Positions 1 to 5,426 are shown, numbered from the stretch's first letter. The stretch is 9,104 bases of DNA from Chloroflexota bacterium (GCA_023415845.1 JAEZJB010000142.1:1-9104); one strand, 5' to 3'. Numbers and translations are program-made. Notes: generated from the sequence alone by a model not told the origin.

Positions 1-206
1 GCGAGCATGAACGGCTTGTGGATCGCCTGCACCTGCACCACGCCGGGAAGATCGAGGACGTCGGCTGGCAGGGATCCGGCGACGCCGATCACGGTACCTC
101 CCCGGCCGTCGGGCATTGCCTGCGCCAGGAGACCTCGCTCACGTGCTGTCCGCAGAATCGCGTCCGAAATGTCCGTGGTGGCCTGAGCCGAAATGGTGAT
201 CAACAT
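1..206 (-). CDS. aroF: 3-deoxy-7-phosphoheptulonate (DAHP) synthase, N-terminal part (partial, cut by window edge)
   Basis: Reading down from an ATG at 206 gives 68 codons that run off the left edge. The product begins MLITISAQATTDISDAILRT. It then shows TVIGVAG, LPADVLDLPGVVQV and IHKPFMLA, the pattern of the small ferredoxin-like regulatory domain at the N-terminus of AroF/AroA(G)-type DAHP synthases (family pattern: a TVIGV strand, then LPGVE-V, then KPYKLAS before the barrel). The enzyme joins phosphoenolpyruvate and erythrose 4-phosphate in the first step of the shikimate pathway in the cytoplasm. The catalytic barrel lies outside the window, so the function is read from the regulatory domain only. 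A purine-rich GAGAGGA stretch about 8 nt upstream of the ATG can serve as ribosome binding site. The gene follows a leader peptide and terminator on the same strand, so expression is probably attenuated. The domain match is good but short. Confidence 0.72.
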   Translation of the reverse strand, partial: MLITISAQATTDISDAILRTARERGLLAQAMPDGRGGTVIGVAGSLPADVLDLPGVVQVQAIHKPFML

Positions 207-264
207 CTGCGTGTCCTCTCTCCCGTGGGTGTTGCGAAAGTTTCCTGACCGGTTTCAGGGAAAC

Positions 265-290
265 AAAAAACCGAGGCGTTTGCCTCGGTT
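265..290 (-). terminator. Intrinsic terminator (attenuator) upstream of the DAHP synthase gene
   Basis: On the minus strand the RNA reads AACCGAGGC, loop AAAC, GCCTCGGTT, with the stem pairing 282-290 with 269-277 perfectly over 9 bp. The last stem T pairs run into a tract of six T's (270-265). The plus strand has no T tract after the stem (it ends in C's), so the terminator acts on minus-strand transcription. It lies 59 nt before the start codon of the DAHP synthase gene and 35 nt after the stop of the leader peptide, the usual place for an attenuator. Confidence 0.85.
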
Positions 291-346
291 CCCCCCTGTG
301 CTCCTGGTTGCGTGTGGCGCCTTGGCTAGTTCAACCAAAACGCCCC
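273..346 (-). promoter_or_regulatory. Candidate antiterminator pairing between leader codons and the terminator
   Basis: Leader RNA GGGGCGTTT (346-338, the Gly-Ala-Phe codons) is complementary over 9 bp, with one G-U, to AAACGCCTC (281-273), which is the loop and 3' arm of the terminator. A second option pairs GCGTTTTGGTT with the terminator 5' arm AACCGAGGC through several G-U pairs. An upstream hairpin, CCAGC-CCA-GCTGG (360-348) flanked by C and G runs (364-361 with 346-343), would compete for the same leader segment. A ribosome stalled on the upstream Leu/Val codons would cover that hairpin's 5' arm and free the antiterminator strand. The complementarity is seen in the sequence; the mechanism is inferred. 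Confidence 0.55.
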
Positions 347-409
347 GCCAGCTGGGCTGGGGGGTTGGTAAACCAGTAGTAATAGAACGAGGAAACGCAT
401 GGGGAGCAT
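326..409 (-). CDS. Leader peptide of an amino-acid attenuator (27 codons)
   Basis: An ATG at 409 is preceded by GGAG (418-415) at 5-nt spacing and opens a 27-codon frame ending in TAG at 328-326. A second ATG lies at 400. After MLPMRF the peptide contains LVLLLLVY, then a Pro/Gly-rich stretch, then GAFWLN. The Leu run uses CTC, CTA, TTA, CTA and CTG; CTA and TTA look rare in the neighbouring genes, and enrichment of such codons is typical of attenuator leaders. It lies between a good minus-strand promoter and an intrinsic terminator, ahead of the DAHP synthase gene. Ribosome progress over the Leu/Val (and possibly Tyr, Phe, Trp) codons would decide between terminator and antiterminator. The product itself probably has no other role. 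The same frame is open further upstream to 622, but that extension would precede the promoter and has no supporting signal. Confidence 0.75.
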   Translation of the reverse strand: MLPMRFLVLLLLVYQPPSPAGGAFWLN

Positions 410-477
410 TGGTTCTCCATCGTGCTTCGCGCTTCTACGACTGGTGGGTTCGTCATCGTGCTTTTCATCACGTGCGC

Positions 478-507
478 AGCGTATCCCCCGGCCATTGGCC
501 TTGTCAA
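478..507 (-). promoter_or_regulatory. Sigma-70-type promoter for the leader/DAHP synthase transcript
   Basis: On the minus strand a perfect -35 box TTGACA (507-502) is followed after 18 nt by TACGCT (483-478). The start of transcription would be near 470, about 60 nt before the leader peptide ATG. The spacer carries the inverted repeat GGCCA-A-TGGCC (500-490), a possible repressor site. The -35 box is consensus while the -10 box is only moderate. Confidence 0.6.
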
Positions 508-680
508 GACCCTTCGCCTCTGGCGATCGCTGCCTCGTGTTCCACGGTGGCCGGCTCTCGCTCCTAATACAGGCCGGATGCACCATGTCGTCCTGCGCGG
601 CTGCCAGGCGTTGCTCCTCCATCGATGTGTCCAGTCGAGGAATTCATGGTCCGTCTCTCTCCATCTGGATCAAGGTGGGA

Positions 681-707
681 CACGGTTACGAATTCCCGGT
701 AACCGTG
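681..707. repeat. Perfect 9-bp inverted repeat with 9-nt spacer
   Basis: CACGGTTAC (681-689) and GTAACCGTG (699-707) are exact reverse complements separated by GAATTCCCG. The dyad centre spacing of 18 nt would suit a dimeric transcription factor, and as RNA it would form a hairpin. No T tract follows on either strand, so it is not a normal terminator. Confidence 0.6.
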
Positions 708-908
708 GCGTAATTCGACGGCTTCGTTGCGTTCGATAAGTACGCCGCAAATTGCAACCACCTGTTTCTGGCAGTCATTGTCGGCCGTAGGTGCCTTTGG
801 CCAGGCGACCATATGAAAAGTGGCCCAAAAACTCCGCGAAAGCGCACGAACTCTGCAGGAACTGGATCACGAAAAGCCTATGGAATCGGGAAGAATGAAC
901 GACATTTG

Positions 909-932
909 GAGTTTTCGAGTTTTTGAGTTTGT
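909..932 (+). repeat. Short tandem repeat of an 8-mer (three units)
   Basis: Three consecutive units GAGTTTTC, GAGTTTTT and GAGTTTGT are followed by another GAG. The stretch is noticeably T-rich against its surroundings. It abuts the palindrome AGGTG-CA-CACCT at 934-945. Confidence 0.55.
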
Positions 933-1168
933 GAGGTGCACACCTGCGAATCGATACCGCTATCGTCCTGGTCGGGTCAGCGGCGGACGTGGTGGCGATG
1001 AGTTCGCCCAGGGGAGATCACAGCGCGGACGTTCAAGTTCCATCACAAGCTGTGTTGGGCGTCGATCGCCGATGTCCTCACATCGCTGGCTCTGTCTGGA
1101 ACACGCTTCTCTCACGAGCCATTTGCGGGTCGAACTTCGGAATCCGGGATTTTCCAACAGGGGACTTG

Positions 1169-1177
1169 TGATATTAT
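1169..1177 (+). promoter_or_regulatory. Extended -10 promoter for superoxide dismutase
   Basis: TGA immediately followed by TATTAT (1172-1177) matches the extended -10 pattern TGnTATAAT with one mismatch in the hexamer. Upstream, TTTTCC at 1150-1155 is only a weak -35 candidate, as is common for extended -10 promoters. Transcription would begin near 1184, leaving a leader of about 115 nt. Confidence 0.5.
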
Positions 1178-1256
1178 CGAGGTGTTCGATCGATTCTGTC
1201 TTGGCGCCTCCATCGGGCGCAGCCTCCGTCGGCAGACAGGTCGTGACGTGATGAAG

Positions 1257-1276
1257 TGAAGATCGTGTGATCTTCA
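1257..1276 (+). promoter_or_regulatory. 8-bp inverted repeat in the superoxide dismutase 5' leader
   Basis: TGAAGATC (1257-1264), loop GTGT, GATCTTCA (1269-1276) form a perfect stem-loop. It ends 7 nt before the AGAAGGGA ribosome binding site (1283-1290). It could be a repressor operator on DNA or an RNA hairpin that influences translation or mRNA stability. Confidence 0.5.
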
Positions 1277-1299
1277 GCCGCTAGAAGGGACTGAGAACC

Positions 1300-1908
1300 T
1301 TGGCTCGAGAACTTCCTCCCCTCCCCTATCCGTTCGATGCGCTTCAACCATACATCGATGCGCAGACGATGGAGATTCACCACGACAAGCACCATCAGAC
1401 CTATGTCACCAATTTGAACAATGCGGTGGCGGGTACTGACCTCGAAAATGTGTCGTCGATCGATCTGGTGAAGAATCTCGGCGATGTTCCGGAAGACAAG
1501 CGCACCGCCGTCCGCAACAATGCGGGTGGTGATGTGAATCACACGTTCTTCTGGGAACTCCTCACGCCGGGTGGCTCTTCCGCTCCGGTAGGCGCCCTCG
1601 CTGAAGCGATTGAGGCCGAATTCGGTGGTCTCGACGCGCTGAAGGAAAAGGTGAACGCCGCTGGTGCTGGCCGATTTGGCTCTGGTTGGGCGTGGCTCGT
1701 CGTTGACGGCAATGGCGCTCTCGAAGTGCTGAGCACCGCCAATCAGGACAGCCCGCTTACCGATGGCAAGACCCCGGTCCTCGGCGTCGATGTCTGGGAA
1801 CATGCCTACTACCTGAAGTACCAGAACCGCCGCCCGGAGTACCTGGCAGCCTTCTGGAATGTGGTGAATTGGGACGTTGCTGGCAAGAACTACGAGTCTG
1901 CCAAATAG
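1300..1908 (+). CDS. sodA: Superoxide dismutase (Mn/Fe family, Mn-type signature)
   Basis: This 202-residue product has the usual length and full signature of the Fe/Mn superoxide dismutase family, which converts superoxide to oxygen and hydrogen peroxide. The start is TTG at 1300, giving the conserved N-terminus ELPPLPYPFDALQPYIDA, with AAGGGA (1285-1290) 9 nt upstream. Metal ligands are visible as H27 (in IHHDKHH), H81 (GGDVNHTFFW), D164 and H168 (DVWEHAYYLKYQNRR). Q149 in the STANQDSPL motif is the outer-sphere glutamine position typical of Mn enzymes, whereas Fe enzymes usually supply this glutamine from near residue 77. The residue before VNH is Asp (D78) where classic bacterial Mn enzymes often have His, so cambialistic use is possible. 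There is no signal peptide, so it is cytoplasmic. It forms a single-gene unit with its own promoter and strong terminator. Confidence 0.97.
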   Translation: MARELPPLPYPFDALQPYIDAQTMEIHHDKHHQTYVTNLNNAVAGTDLENVSSIDLVKNLGDVPEDKRTAVRNNAGGDVNHTFFWELLTPGGSSAPVGALAEAIEAEFGGLDALKEKVNAAGAGRFGSGWAWLVVDGNGALEVLSTANQDSPLTDGKTPVLGVDVWEHAYYLKYQNRRPEYLAAFWNVVNWDVAGKNYESAK

Positions 1909-1932
1909 CGTCATCAGGTTCGCCAATTCCTC

Positions 1933-1980
1933 TCGCCCCCTGCCGGACACAAACGTCCGGCAGGGGGCGATCTGTTTTCT
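1933..1980 (+). terminator. Strong intrinsic terminator after superoxide dismutase
   Basis: A perfect 16-bp stem pairs 1933-1948 (TCGCCCCCTGCCGGAC) with 1955-1970 around the 6-nt loop ACAAAC, followed by the T-rich tract TCTGTTTTCTCTT. It begins 24 nt after the stop codon. The reverse direction has no T tract, so it acts on the plus strand. Confidence 0.92.
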
Positions 1981-1985
1981 CTTGA

Positions 1986-2015
1986 TTGACGTGAACAACC
2001 GCTGTCTCGTAGGGT
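1986..2015 (+). promoter_or_regulatory. Possible promoter for the secreted TSP3-repeat gene
   Basis: TTGACG (1986-1991) followed after 18 nt by TAGGGT (2010-2015) is the best candidate between the terminator and the start at 2066. The -35 box is good and the -10 box weak. A promoter is expected here because a strong terminator lies just upstream. Confidence 0.3.
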
Positions 2016-2065
2016 TGATCCATCCTTCAGTGAACGTTGGCTCCAGTTAGGGAAGCGAGTTTCGT

Positions 2066-3526
2066 ATGACACCAACGCGCAGCGACCGCATCGTTCCCCG
2101 CCCTTTGCTCTTGCTCCTGGTCGCCGTTATCGCCGTCTCAGGGATAGCCGGAGCGCTCGCTCAGGCGTTGGGACCAGCCGGACCGTCTCCCGCTTCTGGT
2201 CAGTCGTCCGTCATCGCCCAGGGCGTCATCGACGTTCCCGACACGGAGCAGCGCTGGCAGGTCAGTACCTATACCACCGAGCCAGACGCCGCCCCGATGA
2301 CCGTCGGCTTTCCCTCCTTCGTTCTTGCTCGGTCAACCCCACTGCTCATCACTGACATCAACACCGGGTACCAGACTCGTCTGGCTGCCGGCGAGGCATC
2401 GTTCCTGTACCCGGGGCAGGAGGTCAGCCTCACCACGTTTGGACCTCCGGATGGTTTCCTTTTCATCGAACTCACTGATCCGGATGCGTTCAGCATTGGC
2501 AACGATGTACTGATGGGTGAACCCTTCCAGCCCCTCGCGGGCGTCAGGGATCTGGATCTCATTCGCAGCCGGGTGAACGCTGGCGAGACGGTGGACATCC
2601 CGGCTGGCGCCGGACGACTCGTCGTCGTCGGACTTACGGGCGACGCCACTGCCAACGACGTGACGATCTTGCCCGGAGACATCGCCGAATTCGATGGTGC
2701 AATCACCATCACCGGCAACACCGATGGTTCGGAGGTCGTCACGGCCTATATCGGCGCGGTTGTCAGCTTTGGTGACGAACCCGCTGCGACGCCGGCAACT
2801 TCACCTCAGGCCACCGCTGAAGTCACTGTCAAGGCAACTCCGTCCCCAACCGAGAGTCCGGCAACGCCCGAGCCGACCGCGGAACCAACAGAGGCCCCGA
2901 CGGAGATCCCGGTCACTGAAATCCCGGCCACGGAAGAAATCGCCTCACCATCGGCCGACCAGGCCGCAGTAGCCGCAGGCACTCCAGCGCCCGAAACCGC
3001 TGCCTGTGTGCCGGTCGGTGGCACGCCCGTCGCCTCAGCCGATGGGCCACCCTTCACGCTGGCGGATATCGAAGGTGACACTGGCGTCGATTCGGATCGC
3101 GATTCCCTCTCTGATGCCCGCGAGGAGTATTACGGAACCGATCCGCTGAATGCCGATTCCGACGGCGATGGCATCAACGATTTCCGTGAACTCGTGGACT
3201 TTGGCACCGACCCGCTGAATGCCGACACCGACGACGATGGCATCAACGACTACAACGAAATCTTCGTCTACGGGTCCGATCCCTTGAACCTCGATTCGGA
3301 TTGCGACCTGCTCTACGACGGCGGCGAACTGATCTACGAAACCGATATCTTGAACCCCGACACCGATGCCGATGAGATATCAGACGGTGATGAGGTCTAT
3401 TTCACACTCACCGATCCGACGAACCCGGACACTGACGGCGACGGATATCCCGATGGTGAGGAAGTTGACAATGGTTGGGATCCACTCGACCCCAACGACC
3501 CGACCCAGGGAGGAAAGCCGGCCTGA
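2066..3526 (+). CDS. Secreted cupin-like protein with Pro/Thr/Glu linker and six thrombospondin type-3-like calcium loops
   Basis: The product has 486 residues. Residues 1-33 look like a signal peptide: a basic start ending in RP, a hydrophobic core LLLLLVAVIAVSGIAG, and ALAQA as cleavage site. Residues 45-235 are rich in beta strands and resemble two consecutive cupin-like halves, without the His cluster of metal-dependent cupins. Residues 236-310 form a low-complexity Pro/Thr/Glu/Ala linker. Residues 342-475 carry six Asp-rich loops of DxDxDGxxD type starting at D342, D364, D387, D410, D432 and D455, spaced 22-23 residues and separated by TDPLN-like segments; this is the thrombospondin type-3/EF-hand-like calcium-binding pattern. 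The only cysteines are C314 and C413, the latter inside the fourth loop, which is degenerate (DSDCDLL). It is probably exported and stabilised by calcium, perhaps bound to the cell surface, although no anchor motif is seen at the C-terminus. The exact function is unknown. Confidence 0.85.
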   Translation: MTPTRSDRIVPRPLLLLLVAVIAVSGIAGALAQALGPAGPSPASGQSSVIAQGVIDVPDTEQRWQVSTYTTEPDAAPMTVGFPSFVLARSTPLLITDINTGYQTRLAAGEASFLYPGQEVSLTTFGPPDGFLFIELTDPDAFSIGNDVLMGEPFQPLAGVRDLDLIRSRVNAGETVDIPAGAGRLVVVGLTGDATANDVTILPGDIAEFDGAITITGNTDGSEVVTAYIGAVVSFGDEPAATPATSPQATAEVTVKATPSPTESPATPEPTAEPTEAPTEIPVTEIPATEEIASPSADQAAVAAGTPAPETAACVPVGGTPVASADGPPFTLADIEGDTGVDSDRDSLSDAREEYYGTDPLNADSDGDGINDFRELVDFGTDPLNADTDDDGINDYNEIFVYGSDPLNLDSDCDLLYDGGELIYETDILNPDTDADEISDGDEVYFTLTDPTNPDTDGDGYPDGEEVDNGWDPLDPNDPTQGGKPA

Positions 3527-3543
3527 CAGCCAACAATTGCTCG

Positions 3544-3608
3544 CGACATATCCCAGTCAGTGATATCGGATCCGACTTCGGAAACAAAAATCTTCTTGGG
3601 ATATGTCG
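3544..3608. repeat. Long-spaced 12-bp inverted repeat downstream of the TSP3-repeat gene
   Basis: CGACATATCCCA (3544-3555) and TGGGATATGTCG (3597-3608) are exact reverse complements. On plus-strand RNA one further G-U pair can form at each end of the stem. The 41-nt interval contains TCGGATCCGA (3566-3575) and CCGA-CT-TCGG (3572-3581), which can form their own small hairpins. The whole element lies just after the stop codon at 3526. It could be a structured 3' end, a small RNA or a remnant of a small inverted-repeat element. Confidence 0.6.
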
Positions 3609-3649
3609 TCCATTCGTCTGTGAAACGCCTTCAGGCAACGCCACATAGA

Positions 3650-3687
3650 GAAGAGCCCTTTGAGTCGATCGACTCGAAGGGCTCTTC
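3650..3687. terminator. Hairpin between convergent genes, probable bidirectional terminator
   Basis: The 38-nt segment is an almost perfect palindrome centred between 3668 and 3669. GAAGAGCCCTT (3650-3660) pairs with AAGGGCTCTTC (3677-3687), and GAGTCGA pairs with TCGACTC. The only non-complementary pair is T3661/G3676, which is a G-U wobble in plus-strand RNA. Neither side has a clear T tract. Its place between the 3' ends of the TSP3-repeat gene and the NADH dehydrogenase gene suggests it blocks read-through in both directions. Confidence 0.6.
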
Positions 3688-3707
3688 AACACTTGCAACT
3701 GAAAATC

Positions 3708-5069
3708 TCAGGAGCGCAGCTTCTTCGGAATTTCTCCCTGAATGAGCCGTGAATTTCGCCCAAACCGGAAGTAGCTGATCGCCCACTGCGCGATCACCAG
3801 CCCCTTGTTGGCCAGACCATTGAGGTAGAGCACATGGACGAACATCCAGAGCAGCCAGGCCGGGAAGCCGCTGAAATTCCGGCCCCGCACCGAGGCAACT
3901 GCCTGGTTGCGCCCAATCGTTGCCAGGCTCCCCTTGTCGTTGTAGACGAACGGCTTATACGCCTCACCATTGAGTGCACGAATGATGTTGTCGGCAGCCC
4001 AGCGCCCCTGCTGCATCGCCGCCGGAGCCACGCCTGGCACCGGCTTCCCTTCCGCAGTCTTCACACCCGCAGCGTCACCTATGACGAAGATGTCCGGTCG
4101 TCCAGGAATGTGAAGCTCGCGCTCGACCTGAACCCGTCCGGCGCGATCGAGCTCGGCGACCTCGGCCAGCGCCTTCGTCAGCGGCGACACCTGCACGCCA
4201 GCCGCCCAGATAACGGTTGCTGCATCGATCCGCTCATCACCGATGTTGACGCCGCCCTCATCAATCGCCGTCACCAGCGACCCGGTCCGCACTTCAACAC
4301 CAAACTCACCGAGATCGGTCGCAGCCGCGGCCGAAAGATCCTCCGGGAACATCGGCAGGATGCGTGGCAGGCCTTCAAGCAAAATGATGCGGGACTCGCG
4401 AGGATCGAAGTTCCGGAACTCGTTGACGAGCGTCTTGCGTGCGATCTCACCGATCGCGCCCGCCATTTCGACACCGGTCGGGCCGCCGCCAATGACAATA
4501 AAGGTCAGCAGTTGTGCACGCCGAACCGGATCGGTTTCACGCTCCGCTTCCTCGAACGCCAACAGGATCTTCGAGCGGATCGCGACCGCGTCATCAAGGG
4601 TCTTGAGGCCAGGTGCCAGAGGCGCCCACTCATCCCGTCCGAAATAGGAATGCGTCGCCCCAACGGCAACCATCAGGTAGTCATAGCTCAGGGTGCTTCC
4701 ATCATCGAGGGTGATCTTCCGACCCTCGACATCCACCCCTTCCACCTGTGCGAGGATCACGGATGCATTCTTCTGTCCGCGAAGCAGCCCCCGGATCGGC
4801 TGGGCGATATTCGCTGGCGAGAGCTGGGCAGTGGCGACCTGGTAAAGCAGCGGCGCAAACAGGTGATGGTTGCGCTGGTCGATGACAGTCACTTTTACTG
4901 GCGCATCGGCGAGTTGCCGAGCGGCATTCAGGCCGGCAAAGCCGCCCCCGACAATGACGACATGCCGCTTGCCCTTGGCGTTCACAGATGGCGTGTACGT
5001 TTCGGCTACAGTCACAAACTGGTCCACCTGCGCGTCGCCAGTCGTCTTTTCAGGATTCGAATCAGTCAC
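3708..5069 (-). CDS. ndh: Type II NADH dehydrogenase (NDH-2, NADH:quinone oxidoreductase)
   Basis: This FAD enzyme moves electrons from NADH to membrane quinone without pumping protons. Counted from the GTG start at 5069 (453 residues), the FAD-binding motif HVVIVGGGFAGL is near residue 41, with acidic D64 in VTVIDQRNHHLF. A second dinucleotide motif FIVIGGGPTGVEMAG lies near residue 194, where E201 favours NADH. AAGVQVSP, VFVIGDAAG and APAAMQQG follow, the last being the quinone-site AxQQG-type motif. The last 50 residues (FPAWLLWMFVHVLYLNGL and on) form the usual hydrophobic, amphipathic segment that binds the inner face of the membrane. The GTG at 5069 has GGTGGAG 6 nt upstream. The frame is also open to ATG 5096 and TTG 5099, which have weaker ribosome binding sites and would add 9-10 residues. 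The gene is transcribed alone and ends convergently with the TSP3-repeat gene. Confidence 0.93.
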   Translation of the reverse strand: MTDSNPEKTTGDAQVDQFVTVAETYTPSVNAKGKRHVVIVGGGFAGLNAARQLADAPVKVTVIDQRNHHLFAPLLYQVATAQLSPANIAQPIRGLLRGQKNASVILAQVEGVDVEGRKITLDDGSTLSYDYLMVAVGATHSYFGRDEWAPLAPGLKTLDDAVAIRSKILLAFEEAERETDPVRRAQLLTFIVIGGGPTGVEMAGAIGEIARKTLVNEFRNFDPRESRIILLEGLPRILPMFPEDLSAAAATDLGEFGVEVRTGSLVTAIDEGGVNIGDERIDAATVIWAAGVQVSPLTKALAEVAELDRAGRVQVERELHIPGRPDIFVIGDAAGVKTAEGKPVPGVAPAAMQQGRWAADNIIRALNGEAYKPFVYNDKGSLATIGRNQAVASVRGRNFSGFPAWLLWMFVHVLYLNGLANKGLVIAQWAISYFRFGRNSRLIQGEIPKKLRS

Positions 5070-5190
5070 GCCGAACTCCACCTTTCCAGGCGCCATCAAA
5101 CTCTATGGCGAGATCGTTTTCACCTCGATTCGCGCCAGCCTGCCGCCTGGAAGAGACAGCCGACGCTCCGGCCACCACGCGGCCGATGGG

Positions 5191-5220
5191 AGAGTAGCAA
5201 TCTAAGTAACCTTCATGCAA
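5191..5220 (-). promoter_or_regulatory. Candidate promoter for NADH dehydrogenase
   Basis: On the minus strand TTGCAT (5220-5215) is followed after 18 nt by TACTCT (5196-5191), the latter preceded by TGC as an extended -10 element. Transcription would start near 5184, giving a leader of about 90-115 nt. Both hexamers deviate from consensus, so this is tentative. Confidence 0.4.
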
Positions 5221-5426
5221 TAGGTGTATCCGTCAGCCACCGGACAAATGCAGATGCTGACTCTATCGAGAAAGCGAAAATTGGCCACCAAATGTACTGG
5301 ATATTTCGAACCAATCCGCTTTCAAGCCAGATTTCAGGCCAAATTGCATCAACAGTTATAGAATGAGTCTCTGGTACCCCGCACCAGTACTTCCTGCTGC
5401 GGTAGAAATGACGAAGGATACCCACC
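5221..5426. other. Divergent control region between NADH dehydrogenase and the PHP hydrolase
   Basis: No gene is supported here; a minus-strand open frame (5213-5521) mostly overlaps the hydrolase and lacks recognisable protein character. The region is more AT-rich than its surroundings. It contains a tandem 12-mer (5320-5343), TATAGA (5357-5362) as a possible -10 box for the hydrolase, and a small CTGGT/ACCAG stem (5371-5387). Confidence 0.45.
5320..5343 (+). repeat. Tandem imperfect 12-mer upstream of the PHP hydrolase
   Basis: TTTCAAGCCAGA (5320-5331) is followed directly by TTTCAGGCCAAA (5332-5343), 10 of 12 bases identical. The pair ends 13 nt before TATAGA at 5357-5362, where an activator or the -35 contact would sit. 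Its role is inferred from position only. Confidence 0.45.

Larger units (their letters stand above)
510..1170. other. Gene-poor region between divergent transcription units
   Basis: No frame in this stretch gives a protein I recognise. The open frames present (for example plus 820-1251 and minus 564-812) lack a good ribosome binding site and have composition like out-of-frame reading. It holds a 9-bp inverted repeat (681-707), a tandem 8-mer with an adjacent palindrome (909-945), and short hairpins such as CGATA-CCGC-TATCG (952-965) and GGCGA-TGAGT-TCGCC (near 993-1007). It may be decayed coding sequence, a long control region or an unrecognised small RNA; I see no decisive sign of any of these. 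Confidence 0.5.

Noticed and set aside
410..622. Upstream extension of the leader peptide frame to an ATG at 622
   Set aside because: The extension would cover the promoter at 478-507 and has no coding character; the internal ATG at 409 has a GGAG site at the right distance.
564..812. 82-codon minus-strand open frame
   Set aside because: No recognisable motif or ribosome binding site, and the sequence looks like random translation; the 681-707 dyad falls inside it.
820..1251. 143-codon plus-strand open frame before superoxide dismutase
   Set aside because: It is rich in Arg and Ser without hydrophobic core pattern, has no clear ribosome binding site, and runs through the candidate sod promoter.
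1174..1998. 274-codon minus-strand open frame opposite superoxide dismutase
   Set aside because: It is a shadow of a clearly assigned gene and spans that gene's terminator.
2694..2972. Arg/Pro-rich plus-strand frame inside the TSP3-repeat gene
   Set aside because: This is a frame-shifted reading of the low-complexity linker codons.
3090..3480. Repetitive DNA of about 66-69 nt period considered as CRISPR-like or tandem repeat array
   Set aside because: The periodicity follows the 22-23-residue protein loops in frame; the DNA units differ at many positions, so this is protein-level repetition.
3834..5366. 510-codon open frame on the plus strand antisense to NADH dehydrogenase
   Set aside because: It lies opposite a gene with all NDH-2 motifs and its translation is rich in Arg, His and Pro without any domain, as expected from antisense reading of a GC-rich gene.
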